NCBI RefSeq assembly: GCF_000315915.1
Contig: NC_020186.1
Location: forward strand, 806,001-870,000
Reading direction: 5' to 3'
From: Henningerozyma blattae CBS 6284
Taxonomy: Eukaryota > Ascomycota > Saccharomycetes > Saccharomycetales > Saccharomycetaceae
Length of the DNA stretch: 64,000 nucleotides
Shown here: positions 49,809 to 59,438 of the stretch, piece by piece
Layout of the letters: each line of letters starts with the position of its first letter
Numbering within the stretch: the first letter of the stretch is position 1
Translations under genes and position numbers: made by a program
The notes under the pieces: model-generated
What the model was told of the DNA's origin: nothing
The model's database searches: none
Seen by the model: the letters and a program-made list of their open reading frames with translations, nothing else

Positions 49809-50975
49809 CTATCTTAATTTTTCTACCATTTGTGAATGTGAAACGATATTTTTACTCATAAATTCTCTCTTTCGAATTTCAAAAAATGGTTTCTTTCCTT
49901 TCCTTTTAAAATAATCGTGGAGATTAATGATAATTTTTGGAGGTGGAATCATTTTCTTCTTTATTTCCTTTGTCTCCTTTACTTCATTTACATCTCTTAC
50001 TTCCTTTTCACATTCTTTATTTTGTATTTCAACTTGTGGATATTCCCCATCTTCTACTAAAAGTAAACCTTCATTGCTTAGGGGGGGTTTATTAGTAGCT
50101 GAATTCTCTAAAACAGTATCGTCTATAGCGGAATCCTCATCTATAATAGGATCATCATCTATTACAGGATTTTCCAAAACAGGATCAGTCATTATTGGTA
50201 AAGTAGGATTTCGTAAGGAGCCAAAATCTGATAATCTAATGGATTGAGATGGACCCCCAAATTCAATATTTTCAATATTTGATGGAAGATTTAAAGTCTT
50301 AATAACATTTTTATCATGAAATATTACTCTAAAATCAGAATTTTTTGAAATTTCATTTTTAATGAGATGAATTGTTTGTGCACATGTATAACTTGGATTT
50401 TGATCATTTTTAGGCACTTGTACCAATGGTTCAATAGTCAAAACTGTTGGATTTTCTTCATTTTGATTATGATTTTGATTATCCTCAATATGAATTAAAT
50501 TTTCTTGTTTCTTTGGCTTTGGCTTTACTTTTACTATTCTTTCTGTAAAACTCTCTGAATTAAAATATTTAAGTTTATATCTTCTTTTAGATACCACATA
50601 TCTTCCAAACCTTGTCTTCTGTAAAATATGAATTCTAGGTGAAGCAGAACAACCATCAGGGAACGTAGTAATCAACAAAGGCTTTCTATTTCTCGAAGCA
50701 GGCCTCAAACTTGTTTCAATATCTAACATATCTTCTCCTCTTAAACTTATCGTAGGACTATATAAATCGTTTATAGTTGTAGTAATAGCAGTTTTATTCG
50801 TATTTTTTCTTTTATTTTTAATACTTTTAAAAGTCAGTGTTCTATTTTTACAATGCAATTTATGTAATGACCATCTTTTTCTACATGGGTAACAATGTAA
50901 CACGTTACCTATTTTAACCAATTTCATGGTAACCCATCTTGATTTAGATTTTCTAGGTATAGGTGCAGCTTTCAT
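49809..50975 (-). CDS. OSW1: Basic N-terminal / acidic C-terminal protein, OSW1 candidate by position
   Basis: 388 residues with no domain I recognise with confidence. The N-terminus is basic (MKAAPIPRKSKSRWVTMKLV) and has Cys28, Cys31, His38 and Cys42 spaced C-x2-C-x6-H-x3-C, which could bind zinc. Residues 70-150 stay basic; residues 260-340 are acidic and proline-rich with repeated ENP/DDP-like segments. In S. cerevisiae OSW1 (YOR255W, 278 aa, outer spore wall) lies between TRE2 and SEC63 on the strand equivalent to this one. That position is my main reason for the name. YPL168W (MRX4) is excluded because a better candidate exists at 57316-58521. Confidence 0.5.
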   Translation of the reverse strand: MKAAPIPRKSKSRWVTMKLVKIGNVLHCYPCRKRWSLHKLHCKNRTLTFKSIKNKRKNTNKTAITTTINDLYSPTISLRGEDMLDIETSLRPASRNRKPLLITTFPDGCSASPRIHILQKTRFGRYVVSKRRYKLKYFNSESFTERIVKVKPKPKKQENLIHIEDNQNHNQNEENPTVLTIEPLVQVPKNDQNPSYTCAQTIHLIKNEISKNSDFRVIFHDKNVIKTLNLPSNIENIEFGGPSQSIRLSDFGSLRNPTLPIMTDPVLENPVIDDDPIIDEDSAIDDTVLENSATNKPPLSNEGLLLVEDGEYPQVEIQNKECEKEVRDVNEVKETKEIKKKMIPPPKIIINLHDYFKRKGKKPFFEIRKREFMSKNIVSHSQMVEKLR

Positions 50976-51517
50976 TTTTATTTTTTTTTTAGATATGTCT
51001 TAGAGTAAAATACTATTTCTTTTTTAATTAATTATTTTTATTTATTTTTTTATTTTTATTTTTTGAATATTAATTATTGAACTTTTTATTCTTTATTTCT
51101 GTTAGTCTCTCTTTCATTCCATGCTTTACAATTAATATCATTATCAATAAATATGTGACATTGTATAAGAATTATGTCGCAAAAAACTGCCGCTAATAAT
51201 TTCGCGATAATAATTTAAAGGGAAGTTTGAAAACTTAAAAGATAATAGAAAATATTGTAAAACTGAAAATCTATTGTTTTCGAATACCATACTATAACAA
51301 AAACATATATATCCATTTATATATATAAATAAATAAATATATATAAATAGATAAATAGCTAAAAGAGGCTGCCTACGTGATAATAAAGGAAATATATTAT
51401 GGAAAAATTATTTTATTATAATTCTAGAGTATAGAATTTTTATTAAGAGTTAGATTTCTAAAGTAAGCATTATAGGTTAAAGTTCTATCGTAAGTGTTTT
51501 TATTCATTAATTTACTC
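50976..51517. other. OSW1-candidate promoter / MEX67 3' region
   Basis: 542 bp, AT-rich, including a TTTCGCG core near 51200 and TA repeats near 51310-51350. No gene seen. Confidence 0.65.
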
Positions 51518-53401
51518 TTATTGAATATAAGCTTCTCTCGGTAAATTATTTATGCTACTTTGGAAACTTTTTAATGCATTATCATAATTCCAACCACTTT
51601 GTTCAGCAAGCATATAGGTGTATTCAGAATTTAATTTTGTTTGTAAATGAAGTTTATTCAATGTATCTAACTGTATTGGATTCAAATTAGCTTGAATATT
51701 TGGAGGAAGTTGTAAAGTTGGAGCTAAAGAAATTGGGCCAGGTTGATTATTCATTGCATTAATTGGACCAGTAGCAGACATTCCTGGTTGCAGTCCATTA
51801 TTTAGAGGATTAATCCCTTGATTTGTATTGTTTATACCACCTTGCATACCAAGAGGATTACCCATACCTTGCTGATTTATTATTGGAGGTTGTGGGCCAG
51901 GTATACCTGTTGGAATATTATTAACACCAGAAGCTGGAGTATTTGAAGTTGTACTGGTTGGGTTTTCTGGTTTTGGTATAGACCAAGAATTTGAAGAATA
52001 TGGACGAATTGTTAAGAGATCTGATGCAATAACAATCCCACCATTTGCTGGGGCAATAACCCATGATCTATCGAATGATTTTTTTGATAATTTATTTGTA
52101 GAGGAAGAATAACCATGGGAATATTTTTTGTTTCTCGAATTTTTTGAATTTGAATTATTTGTGTTTAATGGTTTTTCAGTTTCATTAAAATAACCATGTA
52201 ATGTAATCATAAATCCATTTAATTGCGATAATGAAATGGTTTGTACTGAATAACCATTAGGATCATCATCTAAATGGTGTTTTGTCATAGGTAATGACTT
52301 AAAACTATTGTTAATAGCTTCTTGGCCCATATATAACCTTTGTTGAACAGCTTTTTCAGAAGAGATTTTTGTAATATTACGAGACGAAGAAAGATAATAA
52401 CCAAATGAAGGATGTTGATCTGATTCTGGAACAGTTGAAGCTGGAATGGAGGAATCTACAGCATATGAAAATGAGGATTGTGGAGTGTATAATGGTAATA
52501 ATTGATCTCTATTTGTATCCCAACAATTTAAGAAATTTTTGATAAAATCTAATGAAGATTGACCTAATTCACTTGTTTCAAAGAAGAATTGTTGAATTTG
52601 CATGGGTAGACTAAAAACAGATTTTAACTTTGCAGCATCTCTTACAACTACATTATCTAACATTACTAATTTAGGAAACAATCTTAACATTTCAGTTCGA
52701 TAAGATCTATCATTAGTAATAGGGTTATTAAGCATCAATAATTCATTCAATTCTTTAAATTTATTTCTCCAATTCTCCATACTTTTAAATGCTGAAATTT
52801 GATTATTAGCTAAACATAAATTTTTCAAATTTGGTATAGTTTGAGCCAAAGTTGTAATCCCAAAGATATCTTTCAAATTATTACCAGCTAAATTAACACT
52901 TTCAATAATAAGTTGTGGTTCTTGTGAAATAACTTTCATCAAAGCTGGAAACATCTTGGATTGAGTAGCTATGGAAGAAAATAGACCATTTTGGACCAAT
53001 TCTTGATCGTTATGCAAAGATGACAGGTCTAACATCTTCTGTTGAGGATTGTAACGTCTATATAAGAAATTCTTCAACATCATGATGGTGCTTTGGGTAT
53101 GTGGAGAACTATTTTGTCCATCCATGATTTCAAATTTCAAATTGCAGTTTCCTAAACGAACACCGTTCCATTTATTTAACAATTGTGCATCTTGTCTATT
53201 GTTCACATACCCGACAATTGTATTACCTTCAAATTTAGCATCCATCAAAGATACTCTGGCATTCTTACTGACAAAATTCAACAATTGTTGCATGCTAAGG
53301 CCCTGTACATTCCTGACGCAAATTTTAACACGATTCATTTGCTGTTGCTGTTGGGCATACATTCCCAAGTTATTAACATTATTATGGAAATTATTATTCA
53401 T
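51518..53401 (-). CDS. MEX67: mRNA export receptor Mex67 (NXF/TAP family)
   Basis: 627 residues (S. cerevisiae Mex67 is 599). With Mtr2 it carries mRNPs through the nuclear pore. Domain order fits NXF: an N-terminal RNA-binding-like fold (about residues 20-95), leucine-rich repeats (about 165-250; ESVNLAGNNLKDIF, LCLANNQISAF, LLMLNNPIT), an NTF2-like domain (about 262-480) that pairs with Mtr2, a Pro/Gly/Asn-rich linker (about 480-570), and a C-terminal UBA-like domain (ESGWNYDNALKSF-type sequence, about 575-627) for FG-nucleoporins. Head-to-head with SEC63 here; in S. cerevisiae it is YPL169C beside DAP1. Confidence 0.95.
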   Translation of the reverse strand: MNNNFHNNVNNLGMYAQQQQQMNRVKICVRNVQGLSMQQLLNFVSKNARVSLMDAKFEGNTIVGYVNNRQDAQLLNKWNGVRLGNCNLKFEIMDGQNSSPHTQSTIMMLKNFLYRRYNPQQKMLDLSSLHNDQELVQNGLFSSIATQSKMFPALMKVISQEPQLIIESVNLAGNNLKDIFGITTLAQTIPNLKNLCLANNQISAFKSMENWRNKFKELNELLMLNNPITNDRSYRTEMLRLFPKLVMLDNVVVRDAAKLKSVFSLPMQIQQFFFETSELGQSSLDFIKNFLNCWDTNRDQLLPLYTPQSSFSYAVDSSIPASTVPESDQHPSFGYYLSSSRNITKISSEKAVQQRLYMGQEAINNSFKSLPMTKHHLDDDPNGYSVQTISLSQLNGFMITLHGYFNETEKPLNTNNSNSKNSRNKKYSHGYSSSTNKLSKKSFDRSWVIAPANGGIVIASDLLTIRPYSSNSWSIPKPENPTSTTSNTPASGVNNIPTGIPGPQPPIINQQGMGNPLGMQGGINNTNQGINPLNNGLQPGMSATGPINAMNNQPGPISLAPTLQLPPNIQANLNPIQLDTLNKLHLQTKLNSEYTYMLAEQSGWNYDNALKSFQSSINNLPREAYIQ

Positions 53402-54166
53402 GGCTACTTGTAATAACTTGAATTAGATATATAATAAGTAATTATAAGACTAGTCGATCTATTTTTCTTTATCTTTTTTCTTTTTTTAATTTTGTATTTT
53501 TTATTTTATCGAAATAACACAATAGTCAGATCTGATAGTGTTTTATTAAGGGCAATTCACCTAATAAATCGTTACTTTATTGGAACCCTCTTTTTCCTAG
53601 CAAGACTTTTGCTTTCACACCAATTTTATATATTTCTTCAATACTTGTAACCACTTTTAATACTTATCTCATCTGTTTTTCCTTTAGCTCATCAACTATT
53701 AAATTATGAAATTTTCATTCGATAAGTTTTCCAACCACGTTTTGCAAGTAAAAAAGAAAGGCGATTACATTATCGCGAAAGAGAATTACCCGGGCCTTCT
53801 GGAATTTGCCATTTTGAAATTTGACATTTGAAATTTCGTCATGAATATTATAATAAAAGATAATAATAAAAAAATAATAATGATAAAATGTCAAAGACAA
53901 ATAAAGATTAGGAAAACAAAAAAAAAGACACAAATAGTGCTGAAAGAAACTAAGTTGTCGAGACAGGTTCCCCAAAATCATTATAGAAAGGACCCTAGAT
54001 ACTAATATAGACTTGTGGTATTAAGTATTGCACTGATTGGATCGGGATTGTTTGTATTAAAGAAACCACAATTAAATAACATTTACGCGTTTTGTGTTAT
54101 TTTCTTAGCCAATAAGTGAGAATTATATTGCAGTAAGCTATCTAAATAGGTTTTACAATATAGAAG
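53402..54166. other. Divergent MEX67/SEC63 promoter region
   Basis: 765 bp. It contains CGCGAAA (53774-53780), a Reb1-type TTACCCG (53786-53792) only 6 bp away, and an MCB-type ACGCGT (54085-54090) about 77 bp before SEC63. No gene seen. Confidence 0.7.
53786..53792 (+). promoter_or_regulatory. Reb1-type site in the MEX67/SEC63 promoter
   Basis: TTACCCG followed by GG, midway between the divergent MEX67 and SEC63 starts, and next to a CGCGAAA core. One nucleosome-depleted region could serve both genes. Confidence 0.5.
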
Positions 54167-56248
54167 ATGGCCTTGAATTATGATTACGATGAACAAGGGG
54201 AGACCTGGCCTTTCTTTCTCCTGACTTTGTTATTAGTTCTTTTAATTCCAAGCACATTAATTCAATTCTGGCGTATTATTAAAAATAATGATAGTGAAGA
54301 TGAAGTTACTAGAAAATATAAAGAAATTAATAAGAAGGCGGGTAGAGATGTTGTACCATTGGAAGAATTGAACGAATTATACACAGATGATAAGATTAAG
54401 AAGTTTAGAAAGAAATTTGACCATTCTAGTAAATCTAAGATTTTAAATTTAAGAAATTTATTAATCATCATTGGTTGGGTTATTGTTTCTGTTTTAGTTC
54501 AAAGAATCTCTAACAATGATGCCATTAAGGAAGCTGCATCTGGTATGTTCGACCCTTACGAATTGTTAGGTATTTCTACAAGTGCAAGTGAAAGAGATAT
54601 CAAATCAGCTTATAGAAAATTATCTGTCAAATTCCACCCTGATAAATTATCCAAAGATTTATCCGAAAAGGAAAGAACCACTATGGAAGAAATGTATGTT
54701 CAAATCACCAAAGCTTATGAAGCTTTAACAGATGAAGCTATGAGAGAAAACTTCTTAAAATATGGTCATCCAGATGGTCCACAATCAACCACTCATGGTA
54801 TTGCTTTACCACAATTCTTAGTTGAAGGAGCTGCTTCCCCATTATTAGTCTTTGCTTATGTTTCCTTGTTAGCTTTGATTTTGCCATACATTGTCAGTAA
54901 ATGGTGGTCAAGAACTCAATCTTACACCAAGAAAGGTATCCATGTTAATACTGCTTCTTATTTTGCTGATAGATTAGTTAATTATAAACCTTCTGAAGTT
55001 GTGACCACTAACTTAATCATTAATTGGTTATCTCATGCTGAAGAATTCCAAATTTTTTTCCCTAATAAGACTCCTGCTTATTTTGAAAAATTATTATTGA
55101 ATCATATTAATAGAGTTCCAATGGATGAAAATCCAACTGATGTTTTAATCAAATATAGAATTGTAGCTAAATGTCATTCGCTATTATATGGCCTATTAGA
55201 TATTGCTTCTGGCTTTAGAAATACTGATATTGCCTTAGCAGCTTTGGATACATTCAAATGTTTAGTTCAAGCTGTTCCTCATAATCAATACTCTCAAATC
55301 TTACAATTACCAAATGTTAATAAAGAACATTTCATAGATTCTACAGAAGATGTTTATACCGTTGGGAAATTATTCACTTTTGAAGATAATAAAATTCAAA
55401 AAATGCTTGGTATTGAAGATAAGGATCAATTTGAACATACAATGAAAGTGGCTTCAAATATCCCTGTTTTGAAATTATTAAAGGCTGATTTTATTGTTCC
55501 GGGTGAAAAGCATGTTACTCCTTCTGCAATGGCTTATATATCTGTTAAAGTATTAGTTCGTTCTCCAAAACACAAATTTATTCCACTTAAAAAATTCCCA
55601 GATGAAACCTTACAAGAACCAACTGATTTCGATTTCTTAAAGGATCCATTTGCATCAATGAATGAAAAACCATTATTACCTTATTCTTTTGCACCATTCT
55701 TCCCAAGTAGTAGACGTAATGCTTGGTGTTGCTTAGTTGCTTTACAAAAAGATTTGAAAATTTTACAATCTCCATTTATCTTAGAAAGATTATCATTAAC
55801 AAATTTGACAAAAGATTTAGATAAGAGAGTCTTGAAAGAATTAGGTGATGATTTTGATCCAAAGGATTGGGAAATTGGTTCAATTAGAATTCCATTGGCT
55901 CAAGCTGCTCCACCAGAAAAGGGTGATTTCCCATTTAGAATCATTATTAAATCTACAGATTATTTTGGTTGTGATTTAGATTTCACAATCTTTATGCACG
56001 TTAGCGACATGACTGAAGAAGAGAAACGTGATGAAAGCCAAAATCTATTGAATGATTTGGATTCTTCGGAAGATGATATTTCTGATGATGGGGATGAAGA
56101 TGAAGATGATAGTGAGTACGATAGTGATTTGACAGATATTGATACTGATACAGAAACTGAAGAAAGTGATGTTGAAGATGAAAAACAAAATATCAAGGAA
56201 GATAAAAATAAACCTTTTTTTTTTCAATTCATACCATCTAAAAAATAA
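54167..56248 (+). CDS. SEC63: ER translocon J-protein Sec63
   Basis: 693 residues (S. cerevisiae Sec63 is 663). It couples the Sec61/Sec62 channel to lumenal Kar2 for post-translational import. Membrane spans are at about residues 14-35, 90-108 and 222-245. The lumenal J domain lies between the second and third (DPYELLGISTSASERDIKSAY, HPD near 159-161). Two Sec63/Brl regions follow in the cytosol (about 255-600). The C-terminus is acidic (about 615-675), as in S. cerevisiae, where CK2 phosphorylates it for Sec62 binding. Here it continues past the acidic stretch into NKPFFFQFIPSKK, encoded next to a T10 tract. Counterpart YOR254C. Confidence 0.97.
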   Translation: MALNYDYDEQGETWPFFLLTLLLVLLIPSTLIQFWRIIKNNDSEDEVTRKYKEINKKAGRDVVPLEELNELYTDDKIKKFRKKFDHSSKSKILNLRNLLIIIGWVIVSVLVQRISNNDAIKEAASGMFDPYELLGISTSASERDIKSAYRKLSVKFHPDKLSKDLSEKERTTMEEMYVQITKAYEALTDEAMRENFLKYGHPDGPQSTTHGIALPQFLVEGAASPLLVFAYVSLLALILPYIVSKWWSRTQSYTKKGIHVNTASYFADRLVNYKPSEVVTTNLIINWLSHAEEFQIFFPNKTPAYFEKLLLNHINRVPMDENPTDVLIKYRIVAKCHSLLYGLLDIASGFRNTDIALAALDTFKCLVQAVPHNQYSQILQLPNVNKEHFIDSTEDVYTVGKLFTFEDNKIQKMLGIEDKDQFEHTMKVASNIPVLKLLKADFIVPGEKHVTPSAMAYISVKVLVRSPKHKFIPLKKFPDETLQEPTDFDFLKDPFASMNEKPLLPYSFAPFFPSSRRNAWCCLVALQKDLKILQSPFILERLSLTNLTKDLDKRVLKELGDDFDPKDWEIGSIRIPLAQAAPPEKGDFPFRIIIKSTDYFGCDLDFTIFMHVSDMTEEEKRDESQNLLNDLDSSEDDISDDGDEDEDDSEYDSDLTDIDTDTETEESDVEDEKQNIKEDKNKPFFFQFIPSKK

Positions 56249-56526
56249 TACTCACAACTTCTTTTTAATGTTTGCTAATTTTTTTTCTTCCAAATGGGTA
56301 ATAAAAAAAATAGTCAAATTTGTAAATTATTACTTAAAAATTATAATATCAATTAAATATATATATATATATATAACACCATCACATACATAAAAAAAAA
56401 ATCATTAACAATTTGTGCTTATGAACCAATGCAAGTTTTTAAAAATTTTCAAATAATTATGCAGAAGCTATTTGGGATGCAGATGCTACACTAAGTTACT
56501 ATTAGCAACTATACAACTATAAAAAA

Positions 56527-57030
56527 TTATGGGATATACTTTTTTAAAATATATGCATCAGAAGAAATTTGTGCATTAGAATATTGATAATAATTTTTTA
56601 ATATTATTCCATCATTTTGAAATCCATTTTTTTCATACCATTGTAAAGCATTGTTATTATCTACTGATATATGAACAAGAATTTCATGTTGGAAATGACT
56701 TTTACATTCTCGTTCTATATACGCTAATAATTCTCTCCCAATACCTTTTTGACGATAATTTTCAAGAACAGCTATTACTTCAATATATACACCTTGAGGT
56801 AATACCCCACCTTTTTGATTATGAATTAATTTGGCCTTTACAGTACCAACAGCTACGTCATTGAAATATGCAAGCTTACTAAAATAAACATTGCCATCTT
56901 TACTACCTGAAGTAACTTCTTGGAAAAATTTATGTGGATATCTTACTGGAAGAGTACAGTTTATTATTTTTTCCATAGAGCCTATATTAGAATTGTAAAC
57001 GGTATCTAATGTGATTAACTTATTTGTCAT
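56527..57030 (-). CDS. NAT5: N-terminal acetyltransferase subunit Nat5 (Naa50-like)
   Basis: 167 residues (S. cerevisiae Nat5 is 176). GNAT-fold protein associated with the ribosome-bound NatA complex. The acetyl-CoA loop is RQKGIG (residues 93-98), preceded by the beta-strand YIEVIAVLENYR. The later LVHISVDNNNALQWYEKNGF is the GNAT motif B region. Yeast Nat5 is reported to have lost much of its catalytic activity; I cannot judge that here. Counterpart YOR253W, next to SEC63 as here. Confidence 0.94.
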   Translation of the reverse strand: MTNKLITLDTVYNSNIGSMEKIINCTLPVRYPHKFFQEVTSGSKDGNVYFSKLAYFNDVAVGTVKAKLIHNQKGGVLPQGVYIEVIAVLENYRQKGIGRELLAYIERECKSHFQHEILVHISVDNNNALQWYEKNGFQNDGIILKNYYQYSNAQISSDAYILKKYIP

Positions 57031-57315
57031 GCTTATCTTAATTATCCAATGAAGTATTTTTTTTGTTCATTTGTTTTTTTATTAATTAATTGGATTTTAC
57101 TGTTTTAAAACATTCGTTTTTATTTTTTTCTAACTTAATACTTGCTTATGAATGCACCATTGTTTTAACAACTATGTTTAAAGCTCCGAATTCAAAACGG
57201 TCAAAAATGTAGATATACATAAGGACTATTAACTAATAGAATTGCACTAGAATATCGCAATTTCCATTGTTATATTTTTCCAATCACCAACTTATATATT
57301 TATCGAATATATTCG

Positions 57316-58521
57316 ATGGGTTTATTTTACTTCAATCACATTCGATCTAGAGCTCCTATCTTTCAATTAAAAAATCGATTATATTCAACTAACATTGAAC
57401 ACCTTATTAAAAATCTTGACAATAATGAAGTAATTAAGACCACTCCTGACAAAAAATATAGAATACATGGGAAAGAATCTGTTATAAGGTTTAGAAAGGC
57501 ATTACTAGAGCAAGCAGATCTAGAGAACAAATCTTTAGGGACTAACATCGAAGTCTCAAAGAAAAAACATGGTATTAGGGTAAAAGACAAAAATAAAGGC
57601 TTAGATCCTGGATTGATTAAAAAGAAGAATAAATCTAAACACCCTATTGAAAATTCTAATAAAGGTTTAAATTTGAATATATCCAATAAATTAAATGATA
57701 CAAATACTTATCACAAATCGAATTTCAATAACATCTATATGCCTTCTCATGACATAAAAAATTATGATTTTATAACAGATATGATTAGGCAAATGAATCA
57801 GCCCCATTTAGATTTAAAACCAGTGATTTCCACAAATGATTTGAAATCTAGTCTTGCCAACATCGAAGGGAAACAGTCCACAAAACATATTTCGAAAAAG
57901 ACTTCTTTACCTAATTCTACTACCAATTTAAAACAAAATAAAACTAATTTCCACATTAATAATGGTACACTTCACACCTTAGAGACATATTTAGTGGAGA
58001 AAGATAAGCAAACTCAAGAAGCAAATGTTATTAGAACTATCAAAAGAGAAATTGAATTGGATAATGAACTACAAAAGGAAAAATTAAATTCATCAACAAA
58101 CTCTTTTTCAATTGAGAGATATTTCCAACCAGAAAAATTTGTAAAAGACAAAAAAAACAAGCAGCAAATAGAACCTAAAGAATTTTTAATTTATGATCTA
58201 GGAAGTCAAAAGAATGTAAAAATTATCGATCCAAATAAATTTGATCAAGCTTTCTTCAATATTAACTACAAAGATATATTCTCTATTATTAACAGCTCAT
58301 CACGACCTCCAGATGAAGCATTAGGAATTATTAATAAAGTCGAGCAAGAGGGTTGGAAATTAGTGGGTGACTTATATGGTGAATCTAAATTCTTAATTGT
58401 TTTCCAGAGACCGTTAGAGAATGTAGATTCTGAAATTGACACACAGAAGAAAACATTCCAACGTTTAGTTACTACTAGTACACTAATCACAGTAATTATG
58501 GTATGTGCGTTTATGCTATGA
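57316..58521 (+). CDS. MRX4: Mitochondrial protein, MRX4 (YPL168W) candidate
   Basis: 401 residues. The N-terminus (MGLFYFNHIRSRAPIFQLKNRLYS) is Arg-rich and acid-free, typical of a mitochondrial presequence. The middle (about 60-270) is Lys/Asn-rich and low in structure. The conserved-looking part is C-terminal (about 285-370), including RPPDEALGIINKVEQEGWKLVGDLYGESKFLIVF. A hydrophobic helix at the very end (about 383-401) suggests a tail anchor. DAP1(+), MEX67(-) and this gene(+) have the order and orientations of S. cerevisiae YPL170W, YPL169C and YPL168W, which is my main reason for naming it. Function of Mrx4 is poorly known (mitoribosome-associated). Confidence 0.65.
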   Translation: MGLFYFNHIRSRAPIFQLKNRLYSTNIEHLIKNLDNNEVIKTTPDKKYRIHGKESVIRFRKALLEQADLENKSLGTNIEVSKKKHGIRVKDKNKGLDPGLIKKKNKSKHPIENSNKGLNLNISNKLNDTNTYHKSNFNNIYMPSHDIKNYDFITDMIRQMNQPHLDLKPVISTNDLKSSLANIEGKQSTKHISKKTSLPNSTTNLKQNKTNFHINNGTLHTLETYLVEKDKQTQEANVIRTIKREIELDNELQKEKLNSSTNSFSIERYFQPEKFVKDKKNKQQIEPKEFLIYDLGSQKNVKIIDPNKFDQAFFNINYKDIFSIINSSSRPPDEALGIINKVEQEGWKLVGDLYGESKFLIVFQRPLENVDSEIDTQKKTFQRLVTTSTLITVIMVCAFML

Positions 58522-58682
58522 TTATTATTTCAAATTTCACGCTCTAATTTGGTTTGAAAATATATATTAATAAACAATCCAATGAAATATGCATACACAT
58601 AAATATATAGATTTATGTACGTAATAATATCCTAATATACAGTTAATATTTAAATGCCAGAAAAAAAAACAATTGGATTAAT

Positions 58683-59243
58683 CTATTCCATATCTACGTC
58701 AGCAGTATTAACTTCATTAATTAATGTTTGATTACCTTGACTATCAACCCTGATCAATTTTAAAGTGGACATACCGCCAAATGATAAATTCCAACCTCTT
58801 AAAAATTCAACGTTCTTTTCATCCAAAAGATCCGGACATAAGAAACCCTTTTTGAATTCTTCCATTTCTAGAGATTTTTTATGATCCAATAACAACTGTC
58901 TATTTGTTGGTGGCCTATTTGATCTTCTCTTCTTTTTCAATTCATTTAATTCATCATCATCTCTATCAATAAATTGTTGAATAAAAATAGATAATTCTTT
59001 CAGACTGAAAGTCATTTGTTCTTTGAAACTATCAGAATTTATGATATCTTGAATAAATTTTACACGAGCTAGTTCATTAGATTTACGTTCATTATGTGCC
59101 TTTTTCTTGGCGGCAATCTTTTCGTCACGTAATGTGGCTCTTGTTAATTGTTGAAACTTACGACCCTTTGGATGAATGGTGGCTTTCTTTGTACCACTTT
59201 TTAAATTTTTTTTAATTTTAGCTAGCGATTTAGATACAGGCAT
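58683..59243 (-). CDS. TMA16: Pre-60S/translation-machinery-associated protein Tma16
   Basis: 186 residues (S. cerevisiae Tma16 is 178). It associates with late nuclear pre-60S particles. The basic N-terminus (KSLAKIKKNLKSGTKKATIHPKGRKFQQLTRA) and the helical middle with QFIDRDDDELNELKKKRR, then RPPTNRQLLLDH, are family-typical. A PAC box lies about 86 bp upstream, fitting the ribosome-biogenesis regulon. Counterpart YOR252W, next to NAT5 in S. cerevisiae. Confidence 0.94.
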   Translation of the reverse strand: MPVSKSLAKIKKNLKSGTKKATIHPKGRKFQQLTRATLRDEKIAAKKKAHNERKSNELARVKFIQDIINSDSFKEQMTFSLKELSIFIQQFIDRDDDELNELKKKRRSNRPPTNRQLLLDHKKSLEMEEFKKGFLCPDLLDEKNVEFLRGWNLSFGGMSTLKLIRVDSQGNQTLINEVNTADVDME

Positions 59244-59328
59244 ATTTAAGTTGTTTATAAATATATTAGGAGGTTTCTATTCAAGGCAAATATATGTAAA
59301 ATGTATTAATTCCATTCTTTTATTAAAA

Positions 59329-59339
59329 GCGATGAGATG
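59329..59339 (+). promoter_or_regulatory. PAC box (GCGATGAGATG) upstream of TMA16
   Basis: A full-length PAC element, 86 bp before the TMA16 ATG. The 11-bp match is stronger than expected by chance in this AT-rich DNA. Confidence 0.72.
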
Positions 59340-59438
59340 TTTTAAAATGCAAATTTTCTTTTTTTTTTTTCAATATTGAAAAGTCCGTTCTAAACAAAGT
59401 TACGAATACAATTATAAAATTGAAAAAAAAAGAAAATG

